NCBI RefSeq assembly: GCF_001276715.1
Contig: NZ_LIUQ01000019.1
Location: 50,406-114,405, forward strand
Direction of reading: 5' to 3'
Length of the DNA stretch: 64,000 nt
DNA from: Planktothricoides sp. SR001
Lineage (GTDB): Bacteria; Cyanobacteriota; Cyanobacteriia; Cyanobacteriales; Laspinemataceae
In this document: positions 36,494 to 45,459 of the stretch, piece after piece
How the letters are laid out: the number at the start of each line of letters is the position of its first letter
How positions within the stretch are numbered: position 1 is the stretch's first letter
Translations under genes and position numbers: made by a program
Notes under the pieces: model-generated
Seen by the model: only the letters and a program-made list of their open reading frames with translations
Database searches by the model: none
Told to the model about the DNA's origin: nothing

Positions 36494-39400
36494 ATGTCCC
36501 TAGGTGAAAACTTTTTCCCAAAAAGCCGCGATTTACTAAATGATTTTCGCTTTGACGATCTATTTATTCAAGAATTAGGCTGGTCGCAACCTGCAACCAC
36601 AAAAACTATAACTTTAAAAATAGAATCTCAGACTTATGCTTATTCGATAATTGCCCAATTTTCCGGGGTGTTAGTGTTTCAAGTTAACGCAGAGAATGAG
36701 CAAATTGCTGATGGAAAATTATGCAAGGCAATTTATCAGGAAATTGAACAGCTTTATCGGGAAAATTTGCTGATTTTTGTCGATCGCGATCGCAGTCGGA
36801 GTTTATGGTATTGGGTGAAGCGGGACGGGACAAAACGATATATTCGCGACCATCTATATATTAAGGGGCAGCCCGGAGATTTATTTTTAAGTAAGTTAAG
36901 TTCTCTGGTGGTTGAGTTGTCTGACTGGGAACTGGGAGAACCGTCAGTTATCGAAATTGCCGATAAGTTAAAAACTGGCTTTGATGTTGAACGAGTCACC
37001 AAGAAATTTTATCAAGAGTTTAAATAAGAACACTATAATTTTTTAGCCTATATCCAGGGAATTGACCGAGAAAGCGATCGCCGTTGGTACACTTCGGTCA
37101 TGTTAAACCGCTTGATGTTTGTCTATTTCTTGCAGCGTAAGGGATTTTTGGATCGCGGCAATTTGGACTATCTGCAAAATCAGTTAAAAGCCAGTCAGCA
37201 GCGGGGCAAAGACTTATTTTATCGAGAATTTTTACACACCCTATTTTTTGAAGCTTTTGCCAAACCGGAGAAACACCGGGATGAACAGGTGAAAGCCTTA
37301 GTCGGTGAGGTGACATATCTGGATGGGGGATTATTTCTCAAGCATAAAATAGAACAAGATTATCCTCAAATTAATATTGCGGATGCGGCATTTGAGCACA
37401 TTTTAGACTTATTTTCTCGGTATTCTTGGAACCTGAATGACACCCCAGGGAAACGGGATGATGAAATTAACCCATATGTATTGGGTTATATTTTTGAAAA
37501 ATATATTAACCAGAAAGCATTTGGGGCGTATTATACTCGCCCGTAAATTACCGAATATTTATGTGAAAAGACGATTTATCATTGGATTTTGGATCGGTTA
37601 AATGCCCATAATCACAGTTTCTTATTTAAAGATATTAATCACCTATTGCTAAATTTAGATAGCGATCGCTGTCAATTGCTACTTCAGGAAATATTGCCCC
37701 ATTTATCAATATTAGATCCCGCTTGTGGTTCGGGGGCGTTTTTGGTGGCAGCAATGAAGACTCTGATCGGGATTTATAGTGCAGTAATTGGCACAATTCA
37801 GCTAAAAGGTAGCCGCGAGTTAAAGCAGTGGTTAAAGGAAACGGAAAAGCAGCATTCGTCCTTAATTTATTTTATCAAAAAGCGGATTATTACCCATAAT
37901 TTTTATGGGGTAAATATTATAAAAAAAGCCAGAAAAATTGCAAAGTTACGGTTATTTTTAGCGTTGGTTTCTTCCGCGCAGTCCGTGGCAGATTTGGAAC
38001 CGTTGCCGAATATTAATTTTAATATTATGGCGGGGAATTCTTTGATTGGTTTGATTCGGGTTGACGATAAAAGTTTTGATACGGCTGGCAATCTAGATAT
38101 ACTACAGGGTTTGGTTGCGAGTGATTATCAAGCTATTTTAGCGGAAAAAAATCGCAGTATTGAGTTATATAAACAACACGCTTTTCAGTTGGAAAAAGTT
38201 GGGTGAAATTCTCAGGAAAACCGGCTGCAAATCTTGCGAAATCATATAGAAGATGTGAACCGCGAGTCAATGGCTAAATTAAATCAGTTATTGTTAGATG
38301 AGTTTAGTTTTAAGTTGGGGATTAAGTATGAAGCAGCCCAGTTAAAAAGCAAGGGGAAAAAGCGAGTTTTATCCATTGCAGATATGGAACAGTTAAAGCC
38401 GTTTCACTGGGTTTATCACTTCGATAAAATTATTCAGTAAAAAGGCGGCTTTCATGTGATTATTGCTAATCCACCCTGGGAAGTGTTTCAAACTGATGAA
38501 AAAGAGTTTTTTCAGCAGTATGACAATTTAATTGAAAAGACAAAACTGGATATACACGCTTGGAAAAAAAAGCAAAAACAACTTTTAGAAGATCCAGATA
38601 TAGCCCAAGCTTGGTTAGATTATTGCAGTGGATATCCTCATGTGAGTGCTTATTTTAAACAAGCCGAACAGTACAAAAATCAAAATTCTGTTATGAATGG
38701 CAAGACTGTAGCCAGAAAAATTAATTTATATTCTCTATTTGTGGAACAATGTTTTAATTTGCTGCATCCCCGTGGGCAATGTGGGATGGTGATTCCCAGT
38801 GGAATTTATACAGATTTAGGCAGCAAGCAGCTAAGGTAAATGTTGTTTTCCCAATGTCGCCTTGGTACATTATTTGGTTTATCTAATGAAAGGTTTATTT
38901 TTGAAGAAGTGGATCATCGCTTCAAGTTTTGCCTACTGAATTTTGAAAAAGGGGGTCAGACTGAATCATTTAACGCAGCTTTTCGGATCGATCCACGCGA
39001 AGCCATCCGCAAAGAACAGTTAGATATTTTTTTAAAAGATGAAAGTGAAAAAGTAGAAATTTCTGTGCCGCTAATTCGTAAACTATCACCGGATTCTATT
39101 TCAGTGATGGAGTTTCAGAATCCGTTGGATATTCAAATTGCTGAAAAAATGACTCGTTTTCCCCTCTTGGGCGAACAAATTCCCGGTAAGTGGAATTTGA
39201 AGTTAAAGCAAGAGTTTAATATGACCACTGATAGTCATCTGTTTAAAACGGAACCGAAGCCAGGTCGTTTGCCACTTTATGAAGGGAAGATGATTCATCA
39301 GTTTACTCACCAGTTTGCTGAACCGAGATATTGGGTGGATGAAAAAGAAGGACGACAAGCAATTATTGGGAAAAAAGGTACAGATATCGGTGAAAAATTA

Positions 39401-39940
39401 GATTATCAAAATTATCGTTTAGGATTTAGAGCCATTGCTCGCAACACAGATATCCGAACATTAATTATTAGTATGATGCCGTCAAATATTTTTTGTGGTA
39501 ATTCAGTATTATCAACTTGTAATTTAAATCTTTCAGGATTTGAAATGTTAGCAATGCTAAGTTTGGGAAACTCATTTGTCATAGATGCTTACCTAAGATC
39601 GATGGTATCTGCAAATATTAATATGTTCTACATTTACCAACTACCCGTCCCTCGACTCACGGAAGGAGACCCTTATTTTACCGAAATTGTGGAACGGGCA
39701 GCCAAACTGATCTGTACCACCCCAGAATTTGATGATTTAGCGGCAGAAGTGGGTTTAGGTTCCCATAAAAACGGTGTGACTGATGAAATGGAACGGGCAA
39801 AACTGCGGGCAGAACTTGATGGCATGATTGCCCATTTTTATCAACTCACCGAAACGGAATTTCAACATATTATGAATACTTTTCCCATTGTCCAGGACGC
39901 GGTGAAAGCTGCGGCATTAAAAGCATATACGCAGCAGTAG
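36494..39940 (+). pseudogene. Eco57I-type restriction enzyme / N6-adenine methylase with five in-frame stops
   Basis: A single reading frame of about 1149 codons. It starts MSLGENFFPKSRDLLNDFRF; methylase motif I is LDPACGSGAFLVAAM, motif IV IIANPPWEVF; the C-terminal target-recognition part ends YQLPVPRLTEGDPYFTEIVE and an alpha-helical tail. This is the layout of type IIG/BREX-like proteins that combine restriction and modification. The frame is interrupted by TAA at 37025, TAA at 37544, TGA at 38204, TAA at 38438 and TAA at 38837, yet every segment is in the same phase and the homology runs across each stop. As read it makes no full-length protein. Confidence 0.88.
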
Positions 39941-40333
39941 GGTGTGTCTTTGCGCTGGAGTGATTTTTGCCTCAAACAATTAATTTTAATTCAGCGCCGT
40001 AACGCACCAAACAATATTTTTTTACCACAAAGACACAAAGAAAGAAAAAGTAGGGTATGTCTTTGCGCTGGAGTAATTTCTGCATGAATATAATTAAGTT
40101 CAATTCAGCGCCGTAACGCACCAAAACCTCAAGATATTAAATTATTAAATTATTAAACTAAGCGTTACGGCAGCTTGGTTAATAAAATTTTGGTGAAAAT
40201 CTGTCAATGTTTGCCGCCTAACACACCCTACTATAAGAGGACCGACCACCGCGATCGCAAGCCGAAGCGCCCCTACATACGCCCAAATTAATCGCGTAAT
40301 TTTAGCAAAAATTTTTGCAAGTGGTTTAATTTA
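39941..40333. repeat. Dispersed repeats right of the restriction-methylase gene
   Basis: Two copies of the GTGTCTTTGCGCTGGAG...CAGCGCCGTAACGCACC repeat (39940-40010 and 40053-40126) with an ACCACAAAGACACAAAG tail between, then AAGCGTTACGGC...GCCTAACACACCCTAC (40160-40232). Same order and orientation as the block at 36221-36413. Confidence 0.75.
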
Positions 40334-40858
40334 TCAAAGTTTAGCCATCATCCTAACTTTTTCCTGACGCCATTTAGCTGCACTTTGTTTAACCGCTGCT
40401 ATTTCCTCAAAATCTACCCGCACGATCGCGCTTTTAAATTCTACCCCCAAAACCGTACTCACTTCCAGAATTTCCCCAAAGCTGGCACATTGATAATCTG
40501 TTTCCTCATACTGCCTAACTTGCTGTTCAGAAATCCCTAAAATATCAGCCAGTTCTTGCTGAGTCATTTGGGCGGCTATTCTGGCTTTAATTAAAGCATC
40601 AGGCAGCTTATTCATGCTTTCAACTTGAATATAAATCGGCTGATTTTGGTGACAATTAATCAGCATTTCATATTCAGCAATTTCTGCTTTTAATTCTTCA
40701 ACTTTACTTTGATAGGCATCTCGGTAAAGTTGCCAACGCACAGGCTCGGCTTTTAAACTTTCATTAACTGCCAATTCCGCTACAGACTTTTCAAATCGTC
40801 TCAAGCAATCTAAAGTGTTCTGATATTTCTGATATTATTGCTCATTTTTAATAATCAT
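40334..40858 (-). pseudogene. Helix-turn-helix (XRE) protein with an early stop, partner of DUF6932
   Basis: From ATG 40858 the frame reads MIIKNEQ, TAA at 40835, then YQKYQNTLDCLRRFEKSVAE and on to an XRE-type helix-turn-helix (ALIKARIAAQMTQQELADIL, GISEQQVRQYEETDYQCASF). The start MIIKNE is usual for this antitoxin-like family, so the TAA looks like a nonsense mutation. A 156-residue protein from the TTG at 40804 would still contain the whole DNA-binding domain. Downstream of the DUF6932 gene with 19 bp between, suggesting one transcript. Confidence 0.72.
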
Positions 40859-40877
40859 GGGTTCCACCTCGATAAAT

Positions 40878-41306
40878 CTATGGCAATAATTCCTTTGCGG
40901 TTATTTGTTCTTGTATCCAATTGACAAAGTCTATGTAGGTTATCCCGTCTTCATTAGCTGGATAGTTAGCGGGAAAAAACTCTCCCCTGTATTTGCTTTT
41001 TTGTTCGGCACGTCGTCCAGCAAACTTATATAAAGTAGGAGCGATCGCTTTCAAATAATTAAGATCAACCCCATTGTCGTCCCAGGAAGCATCAAAATCA
41101 CCAGGTTTTTCTTTACTGGTGACAAAACTACCATTGATATAAATAGTTCTACAGCCTGCTGCTTTTAACTGGGTCATTGCCAATTCTAAACCATCGATCA
41201 TCCGCTGGCTAGTCAAATTTGTGGCAAATCGGTCTTTAAACTCCTCCCATTCGCAAAAATGAACTCCTGGTGGTAGATTGCCGTTTTCATCAAATTCTGG
41301 AATCAC
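40878..41306 (-). CDS. DUF6932-family protein, nucleotidyltransferase-like
   Basis: 142 residues from a GTG at 41306 (VIPEFDENGNLPPGVHFCEW). The segment IYINGSFVTSKEKPGDFDAS resembles the Gly-Ser...Asp-x-Asp metal site of minimal nucleotidyltransferases, with D-F-D as the putative pair. Such proteins are repeatedly found upstream of a HTH protein, as here, so a toxin-antitoxin-like role is reasonable. The activity is inferred from the motif only. Confidence 0.7.
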   Translation of the reverse strand: MIPEFDENGNLPPGVHFCEWEEFKDRFATNLTSQRMIDGLELAMTQLKAAGCRTIYINGSFVTSKEKPGDFDASWDDNGVDLNYLKAIAPTLYKFAGRRAEQKSKYRGEFFPANYPANEDGITYIDFVNWIQEQITAKELLP

Positions 41307-41767
41307 GTATATTCAAGCTTCAAATCACGCTTCAAATCACGCTTCAAATTAATTATGTTGCTTGAAATATTATCATATATCATAATTCTATTTACAGGGG
41401 TGACAGCGGGTTTCATGTTAATAGAATACTGCACGGGCGAAACATGACCGCATATATAGCAATCCTAAAACAAAATCTAAAATTTGCCCTCACCCCTAAC
41501 CGACGCCTGCCGCCTCGCGGGGGGCGGATCATGGGAGAGGGGAATCTGAAAATTTCACAAATTCTGCACGGATAGTTATATATTATTCTCATCTCAGAAA
41601 CCGGGTTTCTTAGTTGCTTAAATAAAGGTGCGTTACGGCGGATAAATATAACTGGTTTTGGCTCAAATATTATGGCCGCCTAACGCACCCTACGACTTGG
41701 CAGGGAACCAAGAAACAAGAAACCGGGTTTTTTTGAGTAAAGTGAGTAAAGTGAGTAAAGTAATAAA
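41307..41767. repeat. Intergenic repeats
   Basis: CTTCAAATCACG tandem 12-mers at 41310-41350 in front of the DUF6932 gene, AGAAACCGGGTTTCT palindromes at 41598 and 41720, GGTGCGTTACGGCG...CGCCTAACGCACCCTAC repeat at 41628-41693, and GTGAGTAAA tandem units at 41736-41763. No gene seen. Confidence 0.7.
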
Positions 41768-43612
41768 TTAAGCCGGATAAATCCGCAGACGGCGGTTAGG
41801 TTCATCGCCAAAACTGGCAGATTTTAACCGATAATGTTCCACTAACTCATGCTGCATTTTCCGCACTTTGGGCGATCGCGGCAATAATTCCACGGGCTGC
41901 CCTTTGGGAATGACGATTTGTTCTACTGCTAACCGGGCTTCTTCCAGGGCTTCTAACTCATGTTCGCTGCCACTTTCACTGAATAACTGAAGGTCAGTTA
42001 ATTCCGTCAGTTCTGCGTCATCCATGTGCAGCATTCGCCGCAAAGAATGAGCGATTTTGGGAATACTGCTGGAGTTAATCGTATAGATGGGAACTTGCCG
42101 ATTTTTGGCCATTTGTCGCAGTTTAGAGTGGTTTTTGACGTGCGATCGCAACGCTAAAACCGTATCAGCGCTATCAATATCCTTGGTAATCGCGATCGGT
42201 AAATTCAGAGATTTCACCACTTGCTCTAAATTTTGATGACTAATCCCATAAGAATAGACATGAATCGGCAAATCTTCCCCATTTGGACCGGCATAATTTT
42301 CTACCGAATCGTAATCAAAATCAGCCCGATTAAATAGATGGTCTGAGGGGGGCAAAGATTCATTCAGCAATTGCTCAAAAGACTTGGGTTCACTCCCTCG
42401 GTCGGCACGAGTCTGACGGCCCACATTCAAGTCCATTTGATTGGGCAATGGCTTCATCTTCCCCGAAGACCGCCAACCACTCACCCCAAAAGGTTGCACG
42501 GGAATTTTCCCAGAGGATTCAGCACCTCCCTGCTGACTAATCGTCACCTCACCCGTATCGCTGACCGTTCTCACTTGCAGCACAGGTTCGCGGCCCCGCA
42601 GCAGGGCATCAATGGTTTCGCTGACCTGTTCGTGGACGACCCACCGTTGGCGTTCCAACATCTCCACCGCAATGGCAAAGGTCGGCGGCGCCTTGCGTTC
42701 TAACACGGTTTTTTGACAACCTCGGCGACGGGCTTCATCATCTCCCAGGGTGACAGACTGAATTCCCCCGACTAAATCGGACAGGGTGGGGTTTTTAATC
42801 AAGTTTTCAATCTGATTCCCGTGAGCGGTGCCCACCAACTGTACCCCCCGTTCGGCAATGGTTCGGGCGGCCTGGGCTTCCAGTTCGGTGCCAATTTCAT
42901 CAATCACGATGACTTCTGGCATATGGTTTTCCACCGCTTCAATCATCACCTTATGCTGAAGTTCCGGGGTTGCCACTTGCATCCGACGGGCTCGACCAAT
43001 GGCTGGATGTGGAATATCCCCATCTCCGGCAATTTCATTGGAGGTGTCAATAATCACCACCCGTTTGTGCAAATCATCTGCTAATACCCGCGCAATTTCC
43101 CGTAAAGCGGTGGTTTTGCCAACCCCAGGACGGCCCAACATCAGAATCGATTGGCCACTTTCCACTAAGTCCTGGATCATGTTAATGGTGCCAAAAATTG
43201 CCCGACCGACCCGGCAAGTTAAACCAATTACCTCGCCTTTGCGATTCCGCATTCCACTAATCCGATGCAGGGTTTTCTCTATTCCGGCTCGGTTATCTCC
43301 ACTGAAGCTACCAACGCGAGAAATCGAGTATTCTAAATCCGCTTTGGAGATGGGGGTCTGGGACAGATATTCGGCTCCACCAGGGAAACGAGCTTCCGGC
43401 AGTCGTCCCAAATCCATGACTACTTCTACTAAGTTGCCAAGCTGCGGATGCTTTTCTAAGTGTTTCCGAATGGAATCAGGAAAAATCTCCAGCAAAATGT
43501 CCAGATCGTCGGTCATCTGAGTCCGCCCGAGATCGACGTTTTCCGACCCAACCATTGATGCTGGCCGATTATTTTGCTTGTGGACGATTTGCATACCGTT
43601 GGAATTCACCAT
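41768..43612 (-). CDS. ycf45: Ycf45-type AAA ATPase with R3H domain
   Basis: 614 residues. AAA domain with Walker A GRPGVGKTTALREIARVL, Walker B VIVIDEIGTELEAQAARTIA and LVGTAHGNQIENLIKNPTLS, related to SpoIIIAA and the plastid Ycf45. A central linker follows, and a C-terminal R3H module (ELVEHYRLKSASFGDEPNRR) that binds single-stranded nucleic acid. Universal in cyanobacteria; function not established, likely RNA/DNA handling. Located next to ldpA on the same strand. Start ATG 43612. Confidence 0.9.
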   Translation of the reverse strand: MVNSNGMQIVHKQNNRPASMVGSENVDLGRTQMTDDLDILLEIFPDSIRKHLEKHPQLGNLVEVVMDLGRLPEARFPGGAEYLSQTPISKADLEYSISRVGSFSGDNRAGIEKTLHRISGMRNRKGEVIGLTCRVGRAIFGTINMIQDLVESGQSILMLGRPGVGKTTALREIARVLADDLHKRVVIIDTSNEIAGDGDIPHPAIGRARRMQVATPELQHKVMIEAVENHMPEVIVIDEIGTELEAQAARTIAERGVQLVGTAHGNQIENLIKNPTLSDLVGGIQSVTLGDDEARRRGCQKTVLERKAPPTFAIAVEMLERQRWVVHEQVSETIDALLRGREPVLQVRTVSDTGEVTISQQGGAESSGKIPVQPFGVSGWRSSGKMKPLPNQMDLNVGRQTRADRGSEPKSFEQLLNESLPPSDHLFNRADFDYDSVENYAGPNGEDLPIHVYSYGISHQNLEQVVKSLNLPIAITKDIDSADTVLALRSHVKNHSKLRQMAKNRQVPIYTINSSSIPKIAHSLRRMLHMDDAELTELTDLQLFSESGSEHELEALEEARLAVEQIVIPKGQPVELLPRSPKVRKMQHELVEHYRLKSASFGDEPNRRLRIYPA

Positions 43613-43698
43613 ATATAAGTCGTGTCGAGAAGTGGGCAGTAAATAAAAGACAACGAGAGAAGGTTTTGGTTAATCAGGGGTTGTGAGTGGTGGTTTGG

Positions 43699-44931
43699 TC
43701 ATGGCTTTGTATTATGTGTACTACATTGTAATTCTAAACCCATTTTGAGTTGAGAAACAAGGGAGTTGGCTAAATTAACTGCCTCTACCAGCAAATTGGG
43801 GTAATTTTCCAGATAAATGTTGCTCTGGAGTTCTTGGCTACTGAGTTGTTCCAGGCGATCTAATAACGGAGATAACAAGACGCGGGCATAGCTGCCATAG
43901 GCAATTCCGGCGATGGTTGGTTCCTCCGTTGCTTGATCTTTTGGTTCAGTGTGATTTCCTGGATGGCTGCTTTTCAGCAAGTTGACCGATCGCAGTTTGC
44001 TAACTGTGTGGTGATTGGTGCCACCAGCTAGTTGAACGTACCCCGGAAGTCCCGCCCTGAGAACTTTCTGGCCGAGTTTGATGCTGGCATGGGTAGTGCC
44101 TGCGCCGATATCGCCACTCATGGGACGACCGTCGGTTTGCCAAACCAGGGCACAGGGGAGGGGAGAGATGACTTGATGGATTGACCATAGGTAGTCAATT
44201 AAGTTTTCTCCGTCGGGACAACTGATGGCTATGAGTTTGAGGGGTGGGCGATCGCCTTGTCCATGTACCCAAGGAGCGATCGCACTCCATAGCCGTTTAA
44301 AATCTTCTAAGCGACCAACTTGGGTATGGATTTCTACCGCATCCACCCCGCAAGGTAAAACTAATTCCGCCACCGCTTGGGGGGTGGAGACATAAGAACG
44401 AGTTTGAATTAGTCCCAGAGGACAAACCGGGACACAACGCCCGCAACCATAGCATTTGGCGTCGATCACCCCAGCAAAGGCGGCATCGGTCGGAGATTTG
44501 GGGAAGGCGATCGCTTCTGCGGGACAAATTTTTTCACAAGGACGGGGACAACTTGGCGGACAAAATGCTGGATCGAATTCCGCTTTTCTAAAATGAGGGT
44601 CTTCTCCATCATTTAAGCTCACCATCAGCAGGGGAGTGCGGCCAAAAAATTTCGCTCTTTTCTGGGAAATATCTTCAGCATGGGGGAAAATTCCTTGCGC
44701 CACAATTTGCGCCACAATTTGCGCCTCAATTTGCTCTGCAACTTGTAGGGCTGCTTTTGCAGAGGCAATCACCGCCGGATCTGCTGCGACATCAATACAG
44801 TCAGCGCCTGCGAGGGCGTAGGCCAAAGTCAGATTTCGCACCGATGGCAGGTGTTGATAACTTGCACCACAAATCAGTTTAAACCAATGGCCTTGTTTCA
44901 ATGAGTTCAAAGGAGAATTAAGATTGCTCAC
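43699..44931 (-). CDS. ldpA: LdpA, iron-sulfur protein that sets the light-dependent clock period
   Basis: 410 residues starting at a GTG. Two cysteine clusters for Fe-S binding are visible: CPPSCPRPCEKICPAEAIAF and AKCYGCGRCVPVCPLGLIQT. The C-terminal half (VDAVEIHTQVGRLEDFKRLW, GRPMSGDIGAGTTHASIKLG, PGYVQLAGGTNHHTVSKLRS) is the LdpA-specific region. In Synechococcus LdpA senses cell redox state and feeds light-intensity information to the Kai clock. Adjacent ycf45 and an 86-bp gap suggest co-transcription. Confidence 0.9.
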   Translation of the reverse strand: MSNLNSPLNSLKQGHWFKLICGASYQHLPSVRNLTLAYALAGADCIDVAADPAVIASAKAALQVAEQIEAQIVAQIVAQGIFPHAEDISQKRAKFFGRTPLLMVSLNDGEDPHFRKAEFDPAFCPPSCPRPCEKICPAEAIAFPKSPTDAAFAGVIDAKCYGCGRCVPVCPLGLIQTRSYVSTPQAVAELVLPCGVDAVEIHTQVGRLEDFKRLWSAIAPWVHGQGDRPPLKLIAISCPDGENLIDYLWSIHQVISPLPCALVWQTDGRPMSGDIGAGTTHASIKLGQKVLRAGLPGYVQLAGGTNHHTVSKLRSVNLLKSSHPGNHTEPKDQATEEPTIAGIAYGSYARVLLSPLLDRLEQLSSQELQSNIYLENYPNLLVEAVNLANSLVSQLKMGLELQCSTHNTKP

Positions 44932-45459
44932 GCTTATATGCTAATCCGTGATTGCCAAAATTGGTAGGTTTTTTTCCAAATTTTAGGCAGGATTGTCATC
45001 CATGACTAGAGCATTTCCCGAAAAAAAATTGTAGCGCTTGTCACCTACGGTGCAGATTTAGGCAAGCGATGGATTTTTACCCTCTATATCTAGAGTTTTC
45101 CGGGGTTTTGTTTAGGGTTCTGGGGTGCGATCGCTGAAAATTACTTGCGGATTTGACGTTTTAATATTACTGATTACCAACTATTTATAAATATAGCGTT
45201 ACGGAAGTAGGCGGTTGGTCTCCAAAGCATCGATAGTATCGATGCTTTGTGGGGAAAAAAGAGCAAACCCCTATTCCCAGCCCCCTCTTTTGTAGCGACA
45301 GAAAAAGAAATTTTTTACAAGCCATAAATCGCCTTTGCTAAATTAATTTATTGCGGTATTTGTTGCCAGCACCCTGTTTCGATTCTCATTCGATTATCAA
45401 CGGAAAATTGCCTATTCATATGCTTTTAATTTTGAACATAACTGATTTTTTGATCGTTT
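44932..45459. other. Intergenic region with a 27-bp near-perfect palindrome
   Basis: 45223-45249 is CAAAGCATCGATA, G, TATCGATGCTTTG: 13-bp arms around one base, followed by a GGGGAAAAAAG run. It lies upstream of ldpA and downstream of the BY-kinase gene, so it could be a dimer operator or a terminator. No gene seen elsewhere in the gap. Confidence 0.7.
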
